A DNA stretch of 64,000 nt, from the NCBI RefSeq assembly GCF_040605455.1, contig NZ_JBEXCV010000014.1:30429-94428 (forward strand). The letters run 5' to 3'. Source of the stretch: Embleya sp040605455. Its GTDB lineage: Bacteria > Actinomycetota > Actinomycetes > Streptomycetales > Streptomycetaceae. This document shows positions 19,590 to 31,200 of this stretch, in pieces (position 1 is the first letter of the stretch; every line of letters begins with the position of its first letter). A model generated the notes under the pieces. It was not told the origin of the DNA. It worked only from the letters and a program-made list of their open reading frames with translations, and ran no database searches. Position numbers and translations under genes: made by a program.

Positions 19590-20008
19590 GCTGCGACCCT
19601 AGCCGGAAGGCGGCAGAACTTGCGACAGTGGATGCAGTGCGCTTGCAAAGTCGGCAAGATCTTGCGGATGGGTCTGGGGGCGTTTTTACACCATATGGAC
19701 CGTACCCCGAGCGACTTGATGATCGTTGAACAGCCGGGTCCTTCCGTCCCGGCGTACCGCGGACACACCAGACATCCGCCGTCCGCGGTCGCGGGACGGG
19801 CCCCGCCCGGTCCCCGCCTGGTGGTCGCGTCACGAACAATGGCCGCCGCGCAGCGGTGAGTGGTGGACCCGAGCGATCCCACCGGTCGCCGCCGGGTCGG
19901 TTTTCCGCCACTCCCGGGTCCGGCAATCGGGGTATCGAGTGGGTTTCCGTACGGGTGCATCGCGCGCGACGCGCACGGGATGCCCGTCCGTGGGTACAGG
20001 AGTTCGGC
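19590..20008. promoter_or_regulatory. Divergent glgP-glgE regulatory region with CTTGC repeats
   Basis: This 419-bp region carries three direct CTTGCRR boxes, at 19619-19625, 19642-19648 and 19661-19667, plus an opposed GGCAAG at 19653-19658 that makes CTTGC-N7-GCAAG (19642-19658). The cluster is 30-78 bp upstream of the glgP start. CTTGC-type repeats are reported operators of LacI-family maltose/amylase regulators in Streptomyces; such a role here is inferred. An AT-rich patch around 19681-19700 may hold a promoter for glgE. No gene was found in the region. Confidence 0.5.
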
Positions 20009-22269
20009 ATGACCAGTTCGGCTGAGAAGGACCCCGGGGGCGCCCGCGCACCCCGGGCGGGGCAGGTCGCGGCCGGCAAGGCCGCGGCACGGAAGACGAC
20101 CGCCAAAAAGCCGCGAGCCGCCGGGCCCGCGACCGAGTCGGCCGGCCCACCGGCGGCCGGCCCGGCCACGACCGAGGCGGGCGCGGTGCGGCCGGGGCCG
20201 GCGAACCGCGCCGTCGCCGAACCGGCCGCTGCCACCAAGTCGCCGATGCGGGCCGGGAAATCGGCCAAACCGGTGACGCCGCGCATCGGGCGCATCCCGA
20301 TCCTCGACGTCGAACCGGCTGTCGACGGCGGCACCCGGCCGGCCCGGGCGGTCCCGGGCGAGACGTTCCACGTGGGCGCCACGGTCTTTCGCGAGGGCCA
20401 CGACGCGGTGGCCGCGAGCATCGTGTTGCGCGATCCGCGCGGCCGGACGGGCGCGCTCACCCCGATGCTTCCGGGCGCGCCCGGGACCGACCGGGTGCAC
20501 GCGAGCATCACGCCGACCAGCGAGGGCCTGTGGTCCTACGCGGTCGAGGCGTGGGGCGACCCGATCGCCACGTGGCGACATGCGGCCGGCATCAAGATCC
20601 CGGCCGGCCTGGAGGTCGACCTGATGCTGGAGGAGGGCGCGCAGTTGCTGGAGCGGGCCGCCGACGGCGTGCCCAAGAAGGACGGCCTGCGGGCGGTCGT
20701 GCTGGCCGCGGTGGACGCGGTCCGGGACGAGACGCGCAGCCCCGCCGAACGGCTGGCCGCGGCGCGCTCCGCCACGCTGGACGAGGTGCTGGCCGCGCAT
20801 CCGCTGCGCGAGTTGCTCACCACGTCGGCCCGCTATCCGCTGCGGGTCGAGCGCCAACGCGCGCTGTACGGCTCCTGGTACGAGTTCTTCCCGCGCTCCG
20901 AGGGCGCGGTCGTGGACCCCACCGGCAACCGCCCACCGCGCAGCGGCACTTTCCGTACCGCGATGCGGCGCCTGCCGCAGATCGCCGCGATGGGCTTCGA
21001 CGTGGTCTACCTGCCCCCGATTCACCCGATCGGCCAGGCATTTCGCAAGGGGCCCAACAACACGCTCGAGGCCGGTGAGCACGATCCCGGCTCGCCGTGG
21101 GCGATCGGCTCGCCCGAGGGCGGTCACGACACGATCCACCCCGACCTGGGCACGATCGAGGACTTCGACGCGTTCGTGGCCCGGGCGGGCGAACTGCGGA
21201 TGGAGGTGGCGCTGGACTTCGCGCTCCAGGTGTCCCCCGACCACCCGTGGGTTGCGAAGCACCCCGAGTGGTTCCGGCACCGCGCCGACGGCACCATCGC
21301 CTACGCGGAGAACCCGCCGAAGAAGTACCAGGACATCTACCCGATCGACTTCGACGCCGACTTCGAGGGCCTGGTCGCCGAGACGCTGCGGGTGTTGCGG
21401 TACTGGATGGCGCACGGTGTGCGGATCTTCCGGGTGGACAACCCGCACACCAAGCCGGTGATGTTCTGGGAGCAGGTGATCGCCGCGATCAACGCGACCG
21501 ACCCGGACGTGATCTTCCTGGCCGAGGCGTTCACCCGACCGGCGATGATGCGCACGCTGGCCAAGGTCGGCTTCCAGCAGTCCTACACGTACTTCACCTG
21601 GCGCAACGGCAAGGACGAACTTCAGGAGTACCTCACCGAGTTGACCACGGGCGAGGCGTCCGCGTACATGCGGCCGAACTTCTTCGTGAACACGCCCGAC
21701 ATCCTGCACGCCTACCTGCAGTACGGCGGGCGGGCCGCGTTCAGGATCCGGGCCCTGCTCGCCGCCACGCTGTCCCCGTCATGGGGCGTCTACTCGGGCT
21801 TCGAGTTGTACGAGCATCTGGCGGTCAAGGCCGGCAGCGAGGAGTATCAGGACTCGGAGAAGTACCAGTTGCGCCCGCGCGACTGGGCCGGTGCCGAACG
21901 CGAGGGCCGCTCGCTGGCGCCGTACATCACCACGCTGAACCGGATGCGCCGACGTCACCCGAGCCTGCAACGTCTGCGAAACCTGACCTTCCATCACGTG
22001 GACGACGATGCGGTCATGGCCTTCTCCAAGCGCACCCGTGTGGGTGACGTAGACGACCTGGTCCTGGTCGTGGTGAACCTGGATCCGCACAACACACGCG
22101 AGGCGACCGTCGCCCTGGACCTGCCCGCCCTCGGGTTGGACTGGCAGGACACCTTCGCGGTGCAGGACGAGTTCACCGGAGCCGGTTATCGCTGGGGTCG
22201 GCACAACTACGTGCGGCTGGATCCCGCGCACGAACCCGCGCATCTCTTCTCGGTCCGGAGGAACAGCCC

Positions 22270-22273
<4 letters not shown>
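20009..22273 (+). CDS. glgE: Alpha-1,4-glucan:maltose-1-phosphate maltosyltransferase GlgE
   Basis: This 754-residue GH13_3 enzyme transfers maltose from alpha-maltose-1-phosphate onto growing alpha-1,4-glucan in the cytoplasm. The nucleophile is Asp477 (IFRVDNPHTKPV) and the acid/base Glu506 (IFLAEAFTRP); AMGFDVVYLPPIHPIG and PDILHAYLQYGGRAAF are typical family blocks. The ATG at 20009 has AGGAG 8 nt upstream. The conserved core begins only near residue 90 (RIGRIPILDVEP). The extra N-terminus is rich in Ala, Lys, Pro and Arg and looks disordered. The stop overlaps the treS start by 4 nt (GTGA), implying translational coupling. Confidence 0.95.
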
Positions 22274-23960
<1,687 letters not shown>

Positions 23961-23964
<4 letters not shown>

Positions 23965-25412
23965 CGGATTCCACCCGACCCCACGATCCGACTGCCTCCG
24001 CGGTGATCGCTCTGCTGCGCGACTGGCTGCCGCAGCAGAGATGGTTCGCCGGCAAGGGCCGGCCTCTTCGTGGGGCCGGCGTGGTCCACAGTCTCGAAGT
24101 GGTCTCCGGCGACCCCGCGCTGCACCACGTGCTGCTGCGGGTCGAGCACGGCGGCACACCCGAGCACTATCAACTCCTGCTGGGGGTCCGCGAGACCCTG
24201 CCGGGCCGGCTCACGCACGCGCTGATCGGCCGGCTGCCCAACGGCAACAGCATCTACGACGCGGTGCACGACGCGGAACTGACCCGGTGGCTGCCGGAAC
24301 GCTTCGTCGCGGCGGACACCGCGGGCCCGCTGGCCTTCCACCGCCCCGGCGCGCAGACCCCCGACCCCGAGCACGTCGGCCTGGTGATCGGCGCCGAGCA
24401 GTCGAACACGTCGATCATCTTCGGCGACGACGTGATCCTCAAGCTGTTCCGGCGGGTGGTACCCGGGGTCAATCCGGACCTGGAGGTCTCGCTCGCGCTG
24501 GCCGGCGCGGGTTCGCGGCGGATCCCGGCGCCGATCGCGTGGTTCGACATGCCCTTCCCGGACGGGCACGCCGAGCCGACCACGCTCGGCCTGCTCCAGG
24601 AATACCTGCGCACCGGCACCGACGGCTGGGAACTCGCCAAGACCTCGGTCCGCGACCTGTACGCCGGCCAGGAGGTGCGCGGCGCCGGTCCGCACGCGCA
24701 CGAGACCGGTGGCGACTTCGCCGGCGAGTCCTTCCGACTCGGCGCGGCCACCGCCGAGGTGCACGCCGACCTGGCCCGCTCGCTGCCCACGGCGGTGGCG
24801 GGCGAGGTGGAGCTGGCCGCGATCGCCCGGGACATGGAGCGCCGATTGCACGCGGCGGCCGAGGCGGTGCCGGAGCTGGCGCCGTTCACCGACCGGCTGT
24901 GCGAGGCGTACCGGGACCTGGAGACGCTGGGCCGGGACGGGCATCCGGTCCCGTTGCAGCGCATCCACGGCGACTTCCACCTCGGCCAGGTGATGCGCAC
25001 CGCCACCCGGTGGGTGCTGCTCGACTTCGAGGGCGAACCGGCCCGGCCGCTGAGCGAACGGCGCTCCCTGCACTCGCCGCTGCGCGATATCGCGGCGATG
25101 CTGCGCTCGTTCGACTACGCGGCCCGGCATCTGCTGGCCGGTGGTGGTGGGTTCTGGGGTCGCGGGGCGCCCGCGCCGCATCTGGTGCGCCGTGCGGAGG
25201 AATGGGCGACCCGCAACCGGGAAGCCTTCTGTGCGGGATACGCCGACGCGGGCTCCTTCGACCCACACTCCGAGCCCGTGCTGCTGCGGGCCTTCGAGAC
25301 CGACAAGGCCGTGTACGAGGTCATGTACGAGTCGGGCAACCGACCCTCGTGGCTACCGGTTCCGATGTCGGCGATCCGGCGCCTGGCCGAACGTGCGCCG
25401 CAGCCGCACTGA
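23961..25412 (+). CDS. mak: Maltokinase (Mak/Pep2)
   Basis: This 483-residue kinase phosphorylates maltose with ATP to maltose-1-phosphate, the GlgE donor. The aminoglycoside-phosphotransferase-like catalytic loop HGDFHLGQ (catalytic Asp338) and the metal-binding VLLDFEGEPARP are intact, and the N-terminal cap has the typical LPQQRWFAGKGR. Start is the GTG at 23961, overlapping the treS stop by 4 nt; this gives a normal family N-terminus, whereas an upstream start at 23928 would lie deep in treS. glgB follows 48 bp later with its own ribosome-binding site. All four genes probably form one transcript. Confidence 0.94.
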
Positions 25413-25460
25413 CGATCCGTGGATTCCCGTTCAGCACCAACGTCCCAGGAGGTCCCAGCC

Positions 25461-27740
25461 GTGACGGCCCGTCAGGACATCAGCGCGTCACCCGAGGGCG
25501 GCGGGGTCACCGGCCGCCCCACCCAGCGTCGGGACAAGCGCCCCCGATCCCGCCCGACCGCCGGCCCGGTCGTGCCGCCTCTGGCCGCCGACGAGTTGCG
25601 CCGCCTGGTGGAGGGCGGTCATCACGATCCGCACGCGTTGCTCGGCCCGCACCCGAACGTGCCCGGCGTCGACGGCGTGGTGGTGCGGGTGCTGCGGCCG
25701 TGGGCCGGCGAGGTGATCGTGGTCACCGGCGAGCGCCGGGTCGAACTGACCCACGAGGCGGAGGGCCTGTTCACCGGCGTGCTGCCGGGTGCGCAGGTGC
25801 CCGACTATCGGCTGGAGGTTCGCTACGAGGACACCGAACTGCACACGGACGACCCGTACCGGTTCCTGCCCACCCTGGGCGAGTTGGACATACACCTGAT
25901 CGCCGAGGGCCGGCACGAGCGGCTATGGGATGTGCTCGGCGCGCATGTGCGCTCGTACGAGACCCCCAACGGGCCGGTCGCCGGCACCTCGTTCGCGGTC
26001 TGGGCGCCGAACGCGCAGGGCGTGCGGGTGGTGGGCGACTTCAACTACTGGGACGGCATCGGGCACCCGATGCGCTCCCTCGGCTCGTCCGGGGTGTGGG
26101 AGCTGTTCGTCCCCGACGTCGGCGACGGCACCAAGTACAAGTACGAGATCCTCGGCCGGGACGGGGTGTCCCGGCAAAAGGCCGACCCGCTGGCCTTCGC
26201 GACCGAGCTGCCGCCCTCCACCGCGTCGGTCGTACACACCTCGACCTACTCGTGGTCGGACAAGGAGTGGTTGTCCAAGCGCGCCGAGGTCACCCACCAC
26301 ACCTCGGCGATGAGCGTGTACGAGGTCCATCTCGGCTCGTGGCGACCGGGCCTGAGCTACCTCCAACTCGCCGAGCAGTTGCCCGCCTACGTCGCCGAGA
26401 TGGGCTTCACGCACGTCGAACTACTGCCGGTGGCCGAACATCCGTACGGGCCGTCCTGGGGCTACCAGGTGTCCTCGTACTACGCGCCCACGTCGCGGTT
26501 CGGCAGCCCCGACGAGTTCCGCCACCTCGTCGACGCGCTGCACCGCGCGGGCATCGGTGTCCTGGTGGACTGGGTACCGGCGCACTTCCCCAAGGACGCG
26601 TGGGCGCTGGCCCGGTTCGACGGGACGCCGCTGTACGAGCACCCGGATCCGCGTCGGGGCGAACATCCCGATTGGGGCACGCTGGTCTTCGACTACGGCC
26701 GCCACGAGGTGCGCAACTTCCTGGTCGCCAACGCGGTCTATTGGTGCGAGGAGTTCCACATCGACGGGCTGCGGGTGGACGCGGTCGCCTCGATGCTCTA
26801 TCTGGACTACTCGCGCGAACACGGCCAGTGGGCGCCGAACCAACACGGCGGCCGGGAAAACCTGGACGCGGTGGCCTTTTTGCAGGAGATGAACGCGACG
26901 CTGTACCGGCGGGTGCCCGGCGTGCTGACCATCGCCGAGGAGTCCACCGCGTGGGACGGGGTGACCCGCTCCACCGACGGCGGCGGGCTCGGCTTCGGCT
27001 TCAAGTGGAACATGGGGTGGATGCACGACTCGCTGGAGTACATCCAGAAGGAGCCGATCCACCGGCAACATCACCACAACGAGATCACCTTCTCGCTGAT
27101 GTACGCCTGGAGCGAGAACTACATCCTGCCGATCAGCCACGACGAGGTGGTGCACGGCAAACGCTCGCTGGTGGACAAGATGCCGGGCGATCGGTGGCAG
27201 CAGATGGCGAACGTGCGCGCCTACCTCGGCTTCATGTGGGCCCATCCGGGCAAGCAGTTGTTGTTCATGGGCTCGGAATTCGGCCACGGCGCCGAATGGT
27301 CCGAGGCCCGCGGCCTGGACTGGTGGTTGCTGGACCACGAGGAGCACCGGGGCATCCAGCGGCTGGTCCGCGACCTCAACGCGACGTATCGGGGCAAGCC
27401 GGCGCTGTGGACGCAGGACACCCGCCCCGAGGGCTTCTCCTGGATCGACGGTGGCGACGCGGCGTCCAATGTGTTGTCGTTCATCCGACACGGCGCGGCC
27501 GGCGATCAATTGCTCTGTGTGTGCAACTTCTCCCCGGTGGTCCGCGAGGGCTTTCGGGTGGGTCTGCCGCACGCGGGCCGCTGGCGTGAGGTGCTCAACA
27601 CCGACGCGGACGGCTACGGCGGAGCCGACGTGGGCAACCAGGGCGAGATCCTGGCCGAGGACGTGGAGTGGCAGGGCCGACCGGCCTCCGCGTTGATGAC
27701 GCTGCCCCCGCTGGCCACCGTCTGGTTTGTCCCCGAATAG
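25461..27740 (+). CDS. glgB: 1,4-alpha-glucan branching enzyme
   Basis: This 759-residue GH13_9 enzyme cuts alpha-1,4 chains and re-attaches them as alpha-1,6 branches. It has an N-terminal N1 domain (GGHHDPHALLGPHP), a CBM48 domain (FAVWAPNAQGVRVVGDFNYWDG) and the catalytic barrel with nucleophile Asp440 (GLRVDAVASMLYLDY), acid/base Glu493 (TIAEESTAWDGVTR) and the third Asp in ISHDEVVHGK. The GTG at 25461 has AGGAGG 8 nt upstream, which decides the start. About 35 basic, low-complexity residues precede the N1 domain. It closes the glgE-treS-mak-glgB operon, ended by a strong hairpin. Confidence 0.95.
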   Translation: MTARQDISASPEGGGVTGRPTQRRDKRPRSRPTAGPVVPPLAADELRRLVEGGHHDPHALLGPHPNVPGVDGVVVRVLRPWAGEVIVVTGERRVELTHEAEGLFTGVLPGAQVPDYRLEVRYEDTELHTDDPYRFLPTLGELDIHLIAEGRHERLWDVLGAHVRSYETPNGPVAGTSFAVWAPNAQGVRVVGDFNYWDGIGHPMRSLGSSGVWELFVPDVGDGTKYKYEILGRDGVSRQKADPLAFATELPPSTASVVHTSTYSWSDKEWLSKRAEVTHHTSAMSVYEVHLGSWRPGLSYLQLAEQLPAYVAEMGFTHVELLPVAEHPYGPSWGYQVSSYYAPTSRFGSPDEFRHLVDALHRAGIGVLVDWVPAHFPKDAWALARFDGTPLYEHPDPRRGEHPDWGTLVFDYGRHEVRNFLVANAVYWCEEFHIDGLRVDAVASMLYLDYSREHGQWAPNQHGGRENLDAVAFLQEMNATLYRRVPGVLTIAEESTAWDGVTRSTDGGGLGFGFKWNMGWMHDSLEYIQKEPIHRQHHHNEITFSLMYAWSENYILPISHDEVVHGKRSLVDKMPGDRWQQMANVRAYLGFMWAHPGKQLLFMGSEFGHGAEWSEARGLDWWLLDHEEHRGIQRLVRDLNATYRGKPALWTQDTRPEGFSWIDGGDAASNVLSFIRHGAAGDQLLCVCNFSPVVREGFRVGLPHAGRWREVLNTDADGYGGADVGNQGEILAEDVEWQGRPASALMTLPPLATVWFVPE

Positions 27741-27753
27741 CAGGTGACACACC

Positions 27754-27795
27754 TTCCGGGGGCCGACGTTCGATACGGAACGTCGGCCCCCGGAA
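27754..27795 (+). terminator. Terminator of the glgE operon
   Basis: A perfect 18-bp stem (27754-27771 with 27778-27795) and a 6-nt loop lie 13 nt after the glgB stop codon. It isolates the glucan operon from the toxin locus. Confidence 0.88.
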
Positions 27796-27919
27796 ACGTG
27801 ACACTCCGACGAATCGTGAATTAGTGTCTTGCCTTCATGCCCCCGGGAGACGTCCTGTCCGGAAACTGCCGGGGGCCGTGCGACAGCCAGAGAGACACGG
27901 AACACGGGGGTGTTCTCAC

Positions 27920-28246
27920 ATGACGGCGGACGCGGGTACGGGATACAAGGCCCTTCCCTCGGACTTCAAGACGGCGGGCAAGGCCTTCACCGACGCGGGA
28001 AGGCGCGTCGGTGAGATACGAGCGACGCTCAAGACGTCCATCGAGGGCCTCGGCGAGTGCTGGGGCGACGACGATCTGGGCAACGGGTTCGCGAAGCAGT
28101 ACAAGCCCGCCCGGGACAAGGTGCTCGAAGCGCTCGAAGCGCTCGCCAAGGGTCTCGGGGAGATCGGCAAGGTTCTGGACACGTCCGCCGCCAACTATCA
28201 GAAGACCGAGGACCACAACCGCGAGACCTTCGGCGGCAAGGCCTGA
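27920..28246 (+). CDS. WXG100-like type VII secretion partner
   Basis: This 108-residue helical protein has the ESAT-6/WXG100 hairpin plan: an N-terminal helix, a turn with GECWGDDDLGNGFAKQY (the Trp-Gly turn variant common in actinobacterial effector partners), then a long second helix ending in YQKTEDHNRETFGGKA. There is no signal peptide. Such proteins dimerise with the N-terminal domain of a large effector and target it to the ESX/type VII system. The stop codon overlaps the start of the giant effector by one base (TGATG), so the two are translationally coupled. No ribosome-binding site is obvious ahead of the ATG. No secretion ATPase is encoded nearby, so the pair must use machinery elsewhere. 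Confidence 0.82.
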   Translation: MTADAGTGYKALPSDFKTAGKAFTDAGRRVGEIRATLKTSIEGLGECWGDDDLGNGFAKQYKPARDKVLEALEALAKGLGEIGKVLDTSAANYQKTEDHNRETFGGKA

Positions 28247-31200
28247 TGGCGGTCGAAGCGGGGGAGATCGTCGAGAAGGTCCTCGAACTCCTGGTCGGTG
28301 TCGACTGGCCGGAGGGCGACGAGGACAAGTGCGAGGCGCTGGGCAATGCGTGGGAGCACGCCGCCGGTGAACTCGCCAAGGTCGCGGGGGACCTTGCCGC
28401 GGCGGTCACCAATCTCAACGCCGCCAACGAGGGCAAAGGCATGGAAGCCTTCCTTCGGATGTGGGACAAGCTGAGCAAGGGCGACAAGGCGTTCTTCCCG
28501 GCCCTGGAAGCGGCCTCCAAGGCGCTCGGCGGCGCGGCGGACGACACGAGTGACACCATCTACGCCACCAAGATCGAGTTCGTCACGATGGCGACCATCC
28601 AGGGCGCGGCCATCCTGGCCCAGATCGCGGCGGCCCCGATCACCCTCGGCATCACCGCCGGAACCGCCGCGGCCTCGACCGCCGCGCTGCGCTTCTCGTT
28701 CATGCAGGTGCTGCGCCGGATGCTGGGCCGGATCGAGGCGTCGATGGTGCGCCGGCTGCTCAAGAACGTCGCCCTCGAAGCACTCTCCGAGGTGCGCGAC
28801 GACATCATCTCCCAGTTCATTCACATGACCTGGGGTTCGCAGGACGGTTACTCGATCAAGCAGACCGCGCTGGCCGCGGGCGGCGGCGCGGCCGGTGGTC
28901 TGGCCGCGATCGGCGTGAACGGCCTCGGCAAGAAGGTCTTCGGCGAGGGCGCCGAGCTGGGCATCAAGGGTGTCACCACCTCGCTCGCCTCCAACGTGAG
29001 CGCCGAGGTCGCCGGCACGCTGGCCACCGGCGGTCCGGTGAACTGGGAGACGTTCGCCAGTGGTGGCCTGGGCGGCGCGACCGACCACGGCGCGTCCAAG
29101 CTCGGCGACCGGGTGACCAACGCGTTCAACACCCCCGGCATCGACACGCCGAACCTCGGCGGGCCGAACCTGGGCACCAACGGGCCGGTGAGCGGCGGCA
29201 ACAGAATCGATTCGACGCTCAATCCGAACGGTGGGAACTCCGGCAACGGCGGAGGATCGAACGGCTCGGATGGGTCCAACAGCTCGGGTGGATCGAACGC
29301 CTCGGGTGGGTCCAACAGTTCGGCTGGATCGAACGGGAACGGTTCCGGAAACGGCGGATCGACCGGGAACGGGAATCAGAACGGCGGCTCGTCGCACAAC
29401 ACGTCAGCGAATTCGGGGAACTCCGGAAATTCGGGGGACTCCGGGAACTCCGGCAATTCCGGAGGCAACTCCGGAGGCAACTCCGGAGGCAACTCCGGAG
29501 GCAACTCCGGAGGCAACTCCGGAGGCAACTCCGGAGGCAACTCCGGAGGCAACTCCGGAGGCAANNNNNNNNNNNNNNNNNNNNNNNNNNNNNNNNNNNN
29601 NNNNNNNNNNNNNNNNNNNNNNNNNNNNNNNNNNNNNNNNNNNNNNNNNNNNNNNNNNNNNNNNCTCCGGGAACTCGGGTGGCCACGCCGGGAACGCCGG
29701 AAACTCGGGCGGCAACTCGGGCAATTCGGGTGGGAATTCCGAAGGCAACTCCGGCGGCAATACGGGCGGGGATTACAGGCCCACGCACACCCCGGTCGCG
29801 ACCCAGAGCGCCTCGGCCGCAGCGCCGCCCGCGACGGACGCGCCGGCCGGAGTGACCGGCCACGGCAGCGACGCGCCGCGCGGCGTACCGAGCCACGACG
29901 GCGGCTCGTCGCAGAACAACACATACGTACAGGCGCCGCCGAGCGACGGCCGGCAGCCGGGTGGCATGCCCGGCACCGGCGGTACGCCGAGCGGTGGCAA
30001 TACGCCTTCGATGGGCGGCTCGCCGTCCGTGACCGGTTCCCCCGGCCCGAGCGGCAGCCACGCCGGCGGCGGCGTACAGACCACGAGCGCGTCCACGAGC
30101 ACCGCGCCCGGCACGAGCAGTTCGTCCTCGATCGGCTCGGCGTCGTCCACGACGCCTTCGACGTCCGGTCCGAGCACGACCACCAACGTGTCGACGACGA
30201 GCCCGGCGGCCGCCACGACCGCGGCGACGAGCACGGGTGCAAGCACGGCTATCGGTACCGGCCCGGGTGCGGGTTCCGCCCCGGCTACGACGGCCAACTC
30301 CGGTGGCAATAACGGAACTTCGGCTACAACGAACTCCGCCGCCACGCCGACTGCGACCCGTCCGGCGGGTGGCGCGACGCCGACGACCGGAGGCCCGACC
30401 ACGGGTGCTTCGACCACGAGCGGCACCGGTCCGACGTCGCCGGGCACGGGCACGCCCAACTCGGGCCACCCGGCCACCGGCTCTCCGACCGGCGCAACAC
30501 CGAACTCGACTACCTCGAACTCGGCTACACCGAACGGCACTTCATCCACCACCGGTACGCCGAACAGCACCTCCCCGGACCCGAGCCGCATTCCCGGGCA
30601 GCGGCAGGACAGCCCGACCGGTAACACCCCCGACCGTGCGACCGACCCGACCGGGACCGGACCGGACCGGACGCCGGGATCGACGACGGACGCGAATCCG
30701 AACAGCACGCCGGACACCGCGTCGGACACCGGACACCGGCCGGATCCGACGACGGACCACACCACGAGTCCGACGCCTGAAGGCGACACGGATCCGAACC
30801 AGGACACCCGGTCGGACCCGACCGCGGACCCGAAGCCCGACACGACACCGCAGACCCGGCCGGACCCGACGACCGATTCGACGCCGGAGACCCGGCCCGA
30901 ATCCCGGCCCGACTCGACGCCCGACTCGACGCCAGACTCGACGCCAGACTCGACGCCCGAGTCCACCTCGGACACCCGGCAGGACCCGACCGGCGACACC
31001 ACGCCGGAGCACCGGCAGGATGCCGCGTCGGACCCGACCGCGGAGTCGACTGCCGACCCGACCCCGGACACCCACCAGGATCCGAAGGTCGACCCGAGCC
31101 AGGACCCGGATCGGGACACCGGGCAAACCCCGGCCCGGGACACCGACCTCACCGCCGAACCGACGGTCGCCGGCCCCACCACCGACCCCACGCAGGACAC

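Noticed and set aside
24041..27589. Open frame of 1182 codons on the plus strand through mak and glgB
   Set aside because: It is an out-of-frame Arg/Gly/Ala-rich translation running through two genes whose own frames have intact catalytic motifs.
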